A stretch of 64,000 nt of DNA from Liminaster sp017519885 (lineage in GTDB: Bacteria > Bacteroidota > Bacteroidia > Bacteroidales > UBA3663), in contig JAFWRO010000062.1 in the NCBI GenBank assembly GCA_017519885.1, positions 11,403-75,402 of the forward strand. Reading direction: 5' to 3'. The notes beneath the pieces were generated by a model. It had not been told where the DNA came from. It did no database searches and saw only the letters and a program-made list of their open reading frames with translations. Shown piece by piece: positions 1 through 7,796 of the stretch (position 1 is the first letter of the stretch; every line of letters begins with the position of its first letter). A program made the translations under genes and the position numbers.

Positions 1-1
1 C

Positions 2-190
2 GTCCACAATCTGCAAATGTTCATCGACTTGAGGGACAACAACCCTGCTTTCGATGAGGCAAAGAAGATTGGGGACATTGGTATTCCCTGCTATGTGCTT
101 GAGGACGGCACGGTGACACTTTCGTCGAAGGATGCTGGTCTGGAACCCCTACCCGACGACTATGGTGCCACCTGCAGCATTGACGGATAG
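2..190 (+). CDS. Glutaredoxin-related protein, C-terminal part only
   Basis: The reading frame is open from the first bases of the window to a TAG at 188-190 and gives about 62 residues. The segment FIDLRDNNPAFDEAKKIG followed by IGIPCYVLEDGT resembles the C-terminal half of small Bacteroidales glutaredoxin-like proteins: a thioredoxin-fold strand, the cis-Pro turn (IGIP) and a last acidic strand. The N-terminal half with any CxxC motif lies outside the window, so activity cannot be judged. The next gene starts 55 bases downstream on the same strand, so cotranscription is possible. Confidence 0.6.
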   Translation, partial: VHNLQMFIDLRDNNPAFDEAKKIGDIGIPCYVLEDGTVTLSSKDAGLEPLPDDYGATCSIDG

Positions 191-245
191 GGATGCTGAC
201 GTCATTTTTAACACGAATTATCAGGAATTTACGTGAATTATCATT

Positions 246-938
246 ATGGGTATTACACAACGAATATTTGCAGTTATGCTGGGGCTGAGCGTCCTGACAG
301 GCTGCAGTCAGAAGAACAATCAAAACATTAACGAAGACATGAAGAATGAGAATGTGCAGGCCGTAGAAGGCCGCAAGAACTTTGGCACAAGCCAGGCATT
401 GATGACCACGCCCCAACCGTGCGTGATGCTCGCCACCTGGGACAAGGACCACAATCCCGACGTGATGATGGCCGCGTGGGCAGGACAGTATGACTACAAG
501 CAGATTGTAGTGAGCCTGAGCAAGCACAAGACCACCGACAACCTGGAACTCACAGGTGCCTTTACCGTCAGCTTTGCCGACGAGCGCACCATGGCCGAGT
601 CGGACTATTTCGGCCTTGTGAGCGGCAACGATGTGCCCGACAAGGTGGCCAGGGTAGGCTTTACGGTTGCTCCCAGCCCCAATGTGGATGCCCCCATCAT
701 CAACGAGTATCCGCTGACGCTCGAGTGCAAGGTGATCAGTTTTGCCGATGGCATTCTGGTTGGCGAAGTGGTGAACATGAGTGCCGACGAGAGCATCCTG
801 GATGAAAAGGGACGCGTCGATTTGGGCAAGCTCAAGCCTATCGTATTCGATGCCGCTGCCATGTGCTATCGTGCCATTGGCGACAGTGTCGGCCAGGCTT
901 GGGGCGCTGGAAAGAAGTTTACTGGGCAGCAGGAATGA
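246..938 (+). CDS. Flavin reductase-like (FMN-binding split-barrel) lipoprotein
   Basis: This 230-residue protein has a short hydrophobic N-terminus ending in LTGC (Cys20), a lipoprotein processing site, so it is probably anchored in a membrane facing the periplasm. From about residue 42 it follows the flavin-reductase/flavoredoxin pattern: RKNFGTSQALMTTPQP, then NPDVMMAAWAGQYDY, then a V-S-L-S-K-H-K-T-T strand typical of FMN-binding split barrels. Most relatives are cytoplasmic and start near the internal Met32, so the lipoprotein extension is unusual; Met32 is an alternative start that would give a soluble protein. It probably binds FMN and moves electrons; the partner is unknown. It is followed at once by a structured RNA element and a strong terminator. 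Confidence 0.75.
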   Translation: MGITQRIFAVMLGLSVLTGCSQKNNQNINEDMKNENVQAVEGRKNFGTSQALMTTPQPCVMLATWDKDHNPDVMMAAWAGQYDYKQIVVSLSKHKTTDNLELTGAFTVSFADERTMAESDYFGLVSGNDVPDKVARVGFTVAPSPNVDAPIINEYPLTLECKVISFADGILVGEVVNMSADESILDEKGRVDLGKLKPIVFDAAAMCYRAIGDSVGQAWGAGKKFTGQQE

Positions 939-950
939 TATTTTTTAAGA

Positions 951-1052
951 GAAGGTGAAAATGGCAGATGACCTCAGCTCAATGCCTGGTCATTTCTGCC
1001 GGAAAATGTGCTGCCTCAATGGCAGCAGAAAATTGCGCAAATGCGCAGAAAA
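951..1052 (+). ncRNA. Three-hairpin structured RNA element, copy A
   Basis: Three hairpins are separated by an almost constant linker (GTGAAAAT, GGAAAAT, GAAAAT, GAAAAT). Hairpin 1 is closed by GGCAG/CTGCC with an inner helix ATGACC/GGTCAT and a TCAAT loop region. Hairpin 2 is TGCTGCC-TCAAT-GGCAGCA. Hairpin 3 is TGCGC/GCGCA. A second copy lies at 27904-28005 with compensatory changes in hairpins 1 and 3. The element follows the flavin reductase gene by 12 bases and runs directly into a terminator, so it is either a structured 3' UTR or a processed small RNA. I do not recognise the family. Confidence 0.7.
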
Positions 1053-1057
1053 TAAAA

Positions 1058-1090
1058 CGGGCGGAGATGACATCGATTCATCCCCGCCCG
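1058..1090. terminator. Bidirectional terminator hairpin
   Basis: CGGGCGG pairs with CCGCCCG, with a further inner GATGA/TCATC pairing. It ends the flavin reductase/structured RNA transcript on the plus strand (T-rich AATATTTTAT follows) and lies 6 bases beyond the stop of the convergent CotH-type gene. Confidence 0.8.
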
Positions 1091-1096
1091 AATATT

Positions 1097-2914
1097 TTAT
1101 CTGATCTGCACCTTCTTAACCAGAGGGTCCTGGCGCACGATATAGATGCCCGTGGGGAGAGCGTTGAGGTCGGTGCCGAGGGTTTGGCCACTGAGCGAAT
1201 AGACGCGGTAGGGGCGGCTGAAGTCGATGTCGTCGGGGTCGGAGTCGGAGATGGTTGAGATGCTTTCGGGGACATAGGTGTAGCCCAGGCGATTGTCCAT
1301 CCATTCGACGCGCTTACGGATGAAGTCGCGCACATTCTCCACCTCGGCGGCATAACTGCCCCAGATCCTGGGGTTCTGGTGCACAATCTTCTTCATGATG
1401 GGCCAACGGAGGAAGTTGAGTTCCTGCGACAGGAGGAGCTCCTCCTCCATCGAATCGACGAAGGCAACGAGATGTTCCTGGTCGATGCCATTGTGTCGAG
1501 CCTCGTCCCATATCGCGAGCAGCTGGTCCTTCGTGCTTTCGGTATTGATGATGATCTTATCGACAAAACTGCGCATATTGCCCGCACAGCTTCCACCCGA
1601 ACGATAGACGTAGTCGCTCATATCGTTGGGGTGCCTGATGCGCCCGTCGTTGTTGAAAGCGAGGTCGAAGTCCCAGACGGGGCCTGTGTAGATGGTGTCG
1701 TTCAGGCGATGCTTGTACATGAAGACGCTCCAATAGGTGTCGATGTTGCCCGAGAGTTCGCCCACGAGGAAATGTCGCAGGAAGGTGTTGAGGTCGAGGT
1801 AACTGCTCCAGTTGCTCTCCATCTTGTTGAAGTGATTACGGATGTAGTTCTTCTGGACGGAGGTGATGCTGTCGGCGTCGGGCGACTTGATGGTGACGGG
1901 CTTCCACTGATTGGAGTAGAAATAGGATGCTTCGCGATCGGCATAGGCATCGATTTCGAAGAAGTAGCCGCCTGTGAGCGCATCGCCGCTATTGTCGCGC
2001 GGCGTCATCTCCTCGATCTGGACACGATCCTTGTGAACCTGGATGTGGTCGCAAAGCTGGTAACAGCCCTTGTATTCGCCGTTGAGCAGCACATCGACGG
2101 CACGGCCGTAGGGTGTGTAGGGCATACCCAGCAGTCGGCTCAGCTCGAAGGCGAGGAGGTTGCGCATCAGCGTCTTGTCGCCGTAGTTGTTGATGAGTGT
2201 CCACTTCCTGGCGTGGGCAGGTGCATCGAGCACGTGCTGCTTGCTTTCGAACTTGATGCGCCAGGGCTTCTTGGGGAAGTCGCGTGAGGCATTGCCGCGT
2301 TCGCGGATGGTGCCGGGTTCGGAGAGCAGGGCGAAGGTGCTGTCACCGATGATGGTGAACTGCGCCTGTATCTCGTTTACCTTGTCGCGAGGAATCGTGT
2401 TGTTGATGGTGTGGATGCTTACGGTCGGGAGGTTGGTGATGCGAAATAGATTCGAATGGTCGCCCATACCCTCGTATCCATAGAACTGGAGTTCGGCGAC
2501 GTGGGCATAGCTGGAGGCCGGTCCTACATAGCGCACATAGCGGAAGCCCTGGGAACAGGATAGCTCGGCGTAACTCATCTCGCCGGGTTTGCCCACTTCG
2601 CTGGCACTCCTGATGATGTGAATGGGTAGAGCGTCCATAAAGTCGGGGCTGTTGGCGCCTTCGAACACGCCGAGGATCATACGGCTGGGGACGTTGTCGC
2701 GCGGCATCCACCCTACCCTGGTGATGACGTGACGCGTGCCCAGGTCGAGGCCTGCCCAGCCGAAGTTGTAGGTCGAGGAGGAATATGTGGAGGGGTCGCC
2801 GTCGAATGCCTTGTCGGCGTTGTTGAGCACGGTTCCCGTCAACAGATCATCAGCAGCCAGCGACACCAAGCTTACTGCCCACAGAATGACCAATGATATA
2901 TAGAATCTGAACAT
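1097..2914 (-). CDS. CotH-kinase family secreted surface protein
   Basis: This 605-residue protein has a signal peptide (residues 1-20), a discoidin/F5-8 type C-like beta domain (about 22-150; AFDGDPSTYSSS, WAGLDLGT), a CotH-kinase domain (about 165-540) and a C-terminal tail (about 565-605) like type IX sorting domains (YSLSGQT, GIYIVRQD, then a basic end). Kinase hallmarks are visible: RERGNAS (204-210) for the nucleotide loop and VWDFDLAFNNDG (WDFD at 414-417) for the metal-binding acidic motif. CotH proteins are atypical secreted protein kinases; the substrate here is unknown. A Bacteroidetes promoter lies just upstream at 2943-2974. Neighbours on both sides are convergent or divergent, so it is a single-gene unit. 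Confidence 0.8.
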   Translation of the reverse strand: MFRFYISLVILWAVSLVSLAADDLLTGTVLNNADKAFDGDPSTYSSSTYNFGWAGLDLGTRHVITRVGWMPRDNVPSRMILGVFEGANSPDFMDALPIHIIRSASEVGKPGEMSYAELSCSQGFRYVRYVGPASSYAHVAELQFYGYEGMGDHSNLFRITNLPTVSIHTINNTIPRDKVNEIQAQFTIIGDSTFALLSEPGTIRERGNASRDFPKKPWRIKFESKQHVLDAPAHARKWTLINNYGDKTLMRNLLAFELSRLLGMPYTPYGRAVDVLLNGEYKGCYQLCDHIQVHKDRVQIEEMTPRDNSGDALTGGYFFEIDAYADREASYFYSNQWKPVTIKSPDADSITSVQKNYIRNHFNKMESNWSSYLDLNTFLRHFLVGELSGNIDTYWSVFMYKHRLNDTIYTGPVWDFDLAFNNDGRIRHPNDMSDYVYRSGGSCAGNMRSFVDKIIINTESTKDQLLAIWDEARHNGIDQEHLVAFVDSMEEELLLSQELNFLRWPIMKKIVHQNPRIWGSYAAEVENVRDFIRKRVEWMDNRLGYTYVPESISTISDSDPDDIDFSRPYRVYSLSGQTLGTDLNALPTGIYIVRQDPLVKKVQIR

Positions 2915-2942
2915 CGTATTTCTATTAAGTTCCTTTGACCCG

Positions 2943-2974
2943 CAAATTTACGTAAAACAGCTCAAAACCCCAAA
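2943..2974 (-). promoter_or_regulatory. Bacteroidetes-type promoter of the CotH gene
   Basis: On the minus strand the -33 TTTG (2971-2974) and -7 TAAATTTG (2943-2950) are separated by 20 bases, upstream of the start at 2914. Confidence 0.7.
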
Positions 2975-3094
2975 CTTTTGAAACAAGTTTGTCGGTGGTG
3001 GACCAAATTAGATAATTCATCGTGAAGAAAACTAAAATATTGCGTGGTGAAGATGCCAAAAATGACGAAAGAAGGGGCACGGCGAAAGGAATAA

Positions 3095-4252
3095 ACCAAG
3101 TTTTGCGATTTGCACTTGTCTATTTCAAGAAAACCAGTCTTCATAAGTGAAGATGAATCTATAGCTGTCGTGGATGAAGCAGGCAAGGTTACAGCTCTGG
3201 CTGAGGGAGAAGTCAAAATCGAGGTCTCTGCTCCCGAGACAAGGTACTACTACGCCTACTCTCCAATGGGATTTCCGATTACTGTAAGAAATGAAGATGA
3301 TATTCAATTTACCGAACCTCCTTATTTCAACAACGATAATAATCCTTACGATGAAGACTTCACCCTGCATTACAGGGCCATTAATGTGAGCGATCATCGG
3401 ACCAATGCAGGCCTCTCCATCACTGATAAAGAAGGAGAACCATCAAAATTTCTTGCTACTATAAGAACGCTCTACCCAAATGAGGAAACTAGTGGAGAGG
3501 TTAATCTTGTAGGGCTTCTTGGTCTCTTTATTGAAGACTTGCCTTCCTCTGTCTTCTTTTATCAGAATTTCCAATGCACTCGTCTTTGGAACTACCCATC
3601 CGTTACCTTCACTCTTCGCTCGAGTCTGACGGTGGATTATAGCGTGGGTTCGACAGGTTATGGCACCCTGATCCTGCCCTTCAACCAGGAACTACCCGAG
3701 GGTATGAAGGTGTATGGATGCACAGGCGTAGATGATAATGGCGTGCTGACCTTGGTCGAAGAAAGCAGCATCAGGCGCAATGTGCCCTACATCGTGCAGG
3801 CCACTCCTGGATCGTCCTATCAGTTTGTGGGGCCCAAGGCAATTGATGCCGACAAGCCGTCGTTCACCGATGGTATTCTCGTGGGCGCTGTTGCCGATAA
3901 TGTGCCACTCAACGCAGATACGGATTATATCCTTCAGGAGCAGAACGGTAGGGCATCATTCTTCAAGTACACGGGAACTCCTTCAGCCGACCCGTCGGAG
4001 AATGACAGCTACGGCAACAGATTGGCTACGCCTTTCCGCGCCTTCCTGCGCCTCAATGGCGCAAATAAAGCTAAGCTTTATCTGCCTGGCCAGATTGGAG
4101 ACGAAGGTGAGGGCATCGAGGTGATTGGCAATGACAACGTCCGTCCTGCCGGCATCTACTCCATCGACGGCAAACGCCTAGCCAAACTACAAAAGGGGTT
4201 GAATGTGATTGTCTTCGACGATGGAAAAACTCAGAAAGTAAATGTGAAATAA
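3095..4252 (+). pseudogene. 5'-truncated surface protein remnant (Big_2-like plus C-terminal sorting tail)
   Basis: The frame is open from 3095, after a TAA at 3092-3094, to a TAA at 4250-4252. It has no ATG near its beginning, no signal peptide and no promoter. The first part (DESIAVVDEAGKVTALAEGE) is the end of a bacterial Ig-like group 2 repeat. Further on there is the GYGTLILPF segment common in Bacteroidales cell-surface proteins, and the end (AGIYSIDGKRLAKLQKGLN, then VKNVK-like basic residues) is a type IX sorting-like tail. A normal member would begin with a signal peptide and several more domains, so the 5' part has been lost, probably by deletion between 2915 and 3095. It might still be translated from an internal start, but export would fail. 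Confidence 0.7.
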
Positions 4253-4270
4253 TCTACTGCACTTAGATAT

Positions 4271-4429
4271 ATGAAAAAGACTTATAATATACCGGTATTC
4301 CGGATTCGATTTGTGAAGACTTCTGACGTGATAGTCACATCCGATCCGCAGATCACCGATGACCCTTCCGACGAAGGCCAACAGCTGACTAAACGTCGAG
4401 AGGGTTCATCCGACTGGGATAATTACTGA
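4271..4429 (+). CDS. Small acidic protein, 52 residues
   Basis: An ATG at 4271 opens a 52-codon frame ending in TGA at 4427-4429. The product begins MKKTYNIPVFRIRFVKTSD and ends SDWDNY, with an acidic middle (DPQITDDPSDEG). Small Bacteroidales proteins with an MKKTY start, a short hydrophobic stretch and an acidic, tryptophan-containing end are common but uncharacterised. It lies 18 bases after the decayed surface protein, so it may originally have been its operon partner. A terminator hairpin (4467-4496) follows. No function can be assigned. Confidence 0.5.
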   Translation: MKKTYNIPVFRIRFVKTSDVIVTSDPQITDDPSDEGQQLTKRREGSSDWDNY

Positions 4430-4466
4430 TGGACTTTGGATGGAAAGCATGTTTCCTTGTAACAAA

Positions 4467-4496
4467 AAAGCCTTGGCCAAATGTGGTCAAGGCTTT
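4467..4496. terminator. Bidirectional terminator hairpin
   Basis: AAAGCCTTGGCCA pairs over 13 positions with TGGTCAAGGCTTT around a 4-base loop. A/T tracts lie on both sides. It overlaps the last codons of the minus-strand AraC-type gene and ends the small-protein transcript on the plus strand. Confidence 0.75.
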
Positions 4497-4822
4497 ATTT
4501 TCTTCATATAGGATCGTGGTGAATCGTTCATGATCTGTTTGAACTTGCGGAAGAATGCCGTTTCTGAAACGAAACCCGATTCGGTGGCAACATTTTCCAT
4601 CGTCATCATGGGATGTTCGGCCATCACGGCGACGGAATATTCGATGCGCTTTCGATTAAGGTAAACGGTGAATGAATAGCCGAATGTCGTGTTTATCGCC
4701 CTTGATACGTAAAGGCGATTGGTGGCAAGTTCTCTGGCAACATCCCGGATTGTGAGTTCGGGGTTTCGGAACAGTAGCTCATCGTTCATGATGGCTTCTA
4801 TCTTTTGAATAAGCTCTTCCAT
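4487..4822 (-). CDS. AraC-family DNA-binding protein (HTH domain only)
   Basis: The 111 residues form a single AraC/XylS double helix-turn-helix domain: LTIRDVARELATNRLYVSRA is the first HTH and MENVATESGFVSETAFFRKFK with SPRSYMKK is the second, strongly conserved one. There is no ligand-binding or receiver domain, so it is a minimal regulator or the remnant of a larger sensor. It is divergent from the GH3/pectate lyase genes, which makes them a reasonable but unproven target. A -7 box (TAACTTTG, minus strand, 4901-4908) lies upstream. Confidence 0.8.
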   Translation of the reverse strand: MEELIQKIEAIMNDELLFRNPELTIRDVARELATNRLYVSRAINTTFGYSFTVYLNRKRIEYSVAVMAEHPMMTMENVATESGFVSETAFFRKFKQIMNDSPRSYMKKIKP

Positions 4823-5231
4823 TATTGAATATCGTCAGTTAATAATGAGATACAAAATGAGAAAACTATGTTTTCGGTTTTTGCTGCTTGTATAACGCGG
4901 CAAAGTTATGCCTTTATTATCATCAAAGCAAGCCCAAACAGCAATATTTTCTATATTTAACGTTAATTAACAAATAGGGGGGTAAAAATGGGTGATTAAG
5001 AATGTTTACATTGTTATGAATGATTTGGAAGATTGAAGGAATGGATTGGTTATGTTTTGGCTTAAGTCGTTGAAATATATGTTTTGCATCCCTATAATAA
5101 CTGTCAAAGTCATTTTTTATTCCCAATTTTGCGATTTTCGGGCGAAATACTTTGTGGAATGAAGAATTTTATTTAACTTTGCGGCGTATATTATTATTTA
5201 TGAGTAAACATCCTTACTAAAATCAACACAA
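4823..5231. other. Divergent intergenic region, AraC-type gene / GH3 gene
   Basis: This is 409 AT-rich bases. It holds the minus-strand -7 box for the AraC-type gene (4901-4908) and the GH3 promoter (5151-5181). A 67-codon minus-strand frame (4923-5126) has no promoter or recognisable content and looks accidental. I see no RNA gene. Confidence 0.6.
5151..5181 (+). promoter_or_regulatory. Bacteroidetes-type promoter of the GH3 gene
   Basis: TTTG at 5151-5154, exactly 19 bases, then TAACTTTG at 5174-5181. The predicted transcription start is near 5188, leaving a leader of about 44 bases. Confidence 0.85.
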
Positions 5232-7712
5232 ATGAAAAAGACATTTCTTTTGACACTTGCCCTGGCTGTGGTTGCTACCGCTTGTAACAAGCAGCAGACG
5301 ACCGAGCCGGCAATTCCTCGTGATGCAGAACTTGAAGCCAAGATTGAGAAGAAACTGGCTGAGATGTCACTCGATGAGAAGATCGGTCAGATGCTCGAAC
5401 TCAATCTCGACGTCCTGGGTGGCATGAAGTTTGAGAATGCGAAGATTGACCGCGATAAACTTCGCAGGACATTGCTTCAGTTCGGACAAGGTGAACAGGC
5501 TGTGGCCGAAGTGCTGAAGCTCACCGACGAAGAGATCATGCAGCGTATGGGCGGCTATGGACTTGACATCTTCACGAGCGACACCAAGCGTTCGTGGGAA
5601 CTCAACGAGACCGTGCTCGACACCACCATCAGCAAATGGAAGGTGGGCTCGGTGCTCAATGCCCCTGGCAAAGCCGGCACGGTGGAGCAATGGCAGCGCT
5701 GGATTCCGCAGATCCAGGAGAAGTCGATGCAGTACCTCGGCATCCCCGACATCTATGGCCTTGACAACAACCACGGCGTGACCTACGTGCAGGGCGGCAC
5801 ACTCTTCCCGCAGCCCATCAACCTCGGCGCTTCGTTCAACATCGCCCTGGCAAAGGAGATGGCCGAAATCACCGCCTACGAGAGCCGTGCGGCCAACTGC
5901 CCCTGGGTGTATAATCCTGTGCTCGACCTGGGTCGTGACCCGCGTTGGTCGCGTATCTGGGAAAGTTTCGGCGAAGATGCCATCGTCAATTCGCGTATGG
6001 TTGAGGCCGAGATTGCAGGTTATCAGGGCGACGATCCCAACCACCTCGGCAAGTACCATGTGGCAACGAGCGTGAAGCATTACTTCGCCTATGGCGCTCC
6101 CTTCACCGGCAAGGACCGTACTCCTGCCTACCTCTCCCCTGCCATGCTTCGTGAGAAGTATTTCGAGCCATTCAAGAACGCCATCAAGGCGGGCGCCCTC
6201 ACCATTATGGTCAATTCCGCTTCGATCAACGGCGTGCCCGTACACGCAAGCTACAAGTACCTCACCCAGTGGCTGAAGGAAGACTTGCAGTGGGACGGTA
6301 TGATTGTGACCGACTGGGCCGACATCAACAACCTCTATCAGCGCGAAAGGGTTGCCAAGGACAAGAAGGATGCCATCCGCATCGCCATCAACGCAGGTAT
6401 CGATATGAGCATGGACCCCTATAGCGTGGAGTTCTGCGTATTGCTGAAGGAACTGGTTGAGGAAGGTAAGGTGCCCATGTCGCGCATCGATGATGCCACT
6501 CGCCGTGTTCTTCGCGTGAAGTATCGTCTCGGTCTCTTCGATAACCCCAACACCGGTGGCGAAGGTTATGAGAAGTTCGGTTGTGACGAGTTTGCCCAGA
6601 AGGCCCTCCATTCGGCTGAGGAAGGCGAGATCCTGCTCAAGAACGAAGGCGGCATCCTCCCGCTCAAGCAGGGCGTCCGTATTCTGCTCACCGGACCTAA
6701 TGCCAACCAGATGCGCTGCCTCAATGGCGGCTGGAGCTACACCTGGCAGGGTTCGAACATCGAGGAGATGGCTGAGAAGTACAACACCATCTATGAGGCA
6801 TTCTGCAACAAGTTCGGTGCGAAGAACGTTGTCCTCGAGAAGGGCGTCGAATACAACGAGGCTGGTGCCTACTATGACGAACTTCCACCACGCATCGAAA
6901 AGGCTGTGGCTGCTGCCCGTGGCGTCGATGTCATCGTGGCCTGCATTGGCGAAAACAGCTACTGCGAGACTCCTGGTAACCTCACCGACCTTTGGCTGAG
7001 CGAGAACCAGCGCAACCTCGTGAAGGCTTTGGCAAAGACAGGCAAGCCCATCATCCTCGTGCTGAACGAAGGCCGTCCACGTCTGATTGCCGACATCGAG
7101 CCTTTGGCAAAGGGCGTCATCGACATTCTGCTTCCAGGCAACTACGGTGCCGATGCGCTTGCTAACCTGATGGCCGGCGATGCCAACTTCTCGGCCAAGC
7201 TGCCTTACACCTATCCGCGTGAAATCAACTCGCTTGCCAACTATGACTACAAGGTGAGCGAAGAGGTAGGAACCATGGCTGGTGCCTACAACTACGATGC
7301 CAAGGTTTCGCTGCAATGGCCCTTCGGCTACGGTTTGAGCTACACTACCTTCGAATACAGCAACCTTCGCGTCGATAAGACCGACTTCGCCGAGGGCGAC
7401 GTGCTCACCGTCAGCGTCGATGTGAAGAACGTCGGACAGGTGGCCGGCAAGGAGCCCGTGCTGCTCTATTCGAGCGACGTGGTGGCCAGCATGGTGCCCG
7501 ACAACAAGCGCTTGCGCTGCTTCACGAAGGTCGATCTCAAGCCGGGCGAGAGCACGACGGTGACCTTCAAGCTCCCCGCCAAGGACCTCGCTTTCGTCAA
7601 CGACGAGGGCCGCTGGACGCTCGAAGAGGGCGAATTCATCCTCAAGGTGGAGAAGCTGACCCAGAGCGTCAACTGCACGAGCACCAAGGTTTGGGATGAG
7701 CCGAATATCTAA
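5232..7712 (+). CDS. Glycoside hydrolase family 3 beta-glycosidase
   Basis: An 826-residue exported enzyme. The N-terminus (residues 1-18, ending TAC) looks like a lipoprotein signal, though the Ala at -3 is not ideal. The GH3 N-terminal barrel covers about 35-420 (GIPDIYGLDNNHGV, DLGRDPRWSRIWESFGED, SVKHYFAYG) with the catalytic nucleophile Asp361 in MIVTDWAD. The alpha/beta sandwich (about 450-680; EEGEILLKNEGGILPLK) and a fibronectin III-like end (about 725-815; FGYGLSYTTFEYSNL) complete the usual layout. It probably releases terminal beta-linked sugars from plant glycans. It is separated from the pectate lyase downstream by 84 bases containing an attenuator-like hairpin, suggesting one transcript with reduced downstream expression. 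Confidence 0.92.
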   Translation: MKKTFLLTLALAVVATACNKQQTTEPAIPRDAELEAKIEKKLAEMSLDEKIGQMLELNLDVLGGMKFENAKIDRDKLRRTLLQFGQGEQAVAEVLKLTDEEIMQRMGGYGLDIFTSDTKRSWELNETVLDTTISKWKVGSVLNAPGKAGTVEQWQRWIPQIQEKSMQYLGIPDIYGLDNNHGVTYVQGGTLFPQPINLGASFNIALAKEMAEITAYESRAANCPWVYNPVLDLGRDPRWSRIWESFGEDAIVNSRMVEAEIAGYQGDDPNHLGKYHVATSVKHYFAYGAPFTGKDRTPAYLSPAMLREKYFEPFKNAIKAGALTIMVNSASINGVPVHASYKYLTQWLKEDLQWDGMIVTDWADINNLYQRERVAKDKKDAIRIAINAGIDMSMDPYSVEFCVLLKELVEEGKVPMSRIDDATRRVLRVKYRLGLFDNPNTGGEGYEKFGCDEFAQKALHSAEEGEILLKNEGGILPLKQGVRILLTGPNANQMRCLNGGWSYTWQGSNIEEMAEKYNTIYEAFCNKFGAKNVVLEKGVEYNEAGAYYDELPPRIEKAVAAARGVDVIVACIGENSYCETPGNLTDLWLSENQRNLVKALAKTGKPIILVLNEGRPRLIADIEPLAKGVIDILLPGNYGADALANLMAGDANFSAKLPYTYPREINSLANYDYKVSEEVGTMAGAYNYDAKVSLQWPFGYGLSYTTFEYSNLRVDKTDFAEGDVLTVSVDVKNVGQVAGKEPVLLYSSDVVASMVPDNKRLRCFTKVDLKPGESTTVTFKLPAKDLAFVNDEGRWTLEEGEFILKVEKLTQSVNCTSTKVWDEPNI

Positions 7713-7724
7713 CTAGTCGAAAAG

Positions 7725-7767
7725 ATCGGAGTACTCGGAATGATCGGAATGTTCTGAGTGCTCCGAT
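7725..7767 (+). terminator. Hairpin terminator or attenuator between GH3 and pectate lyase
   Basis: A 16-base-pair stem with only two G-U pairs (5' arm 7725-7740, loop 7741-7751, 3' arm 7752-7767) is followed by TTTTCTC. It is built from repeated CTCNGA words, like the palindrome at 37600-37685. The pectate lyase downstream has no clear promoter of its own. Confidence 0.65.
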
Positions 7768-7796
7768 TTTCTCCGATATTAGAGATTAAACACATT

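Noticed and set aside
968..1258. 96-codon plus-strand frame over the structured RNA
   Set aside because: It crosses the hairpins and terminator and then runs antisense to the CotH gene; no start context.
1379..2287. 302-codon plus-strand frame
   Set aside because: Antisense to the CotH-kinase gene; low-complexity Val/Asp/Glu-rich translation typical of a shadow.
4923..5126. 67-codon minus-strand frame in the AraC/GH3 gap
   Set aside because: No promoter, AT-driven composition, no recognisable motif.
5367..7316. 649-codon minus-strand frame
   Set aside because: Shadow of the GH3 gene. The plus-strand product has complete family motifs and a promoter.
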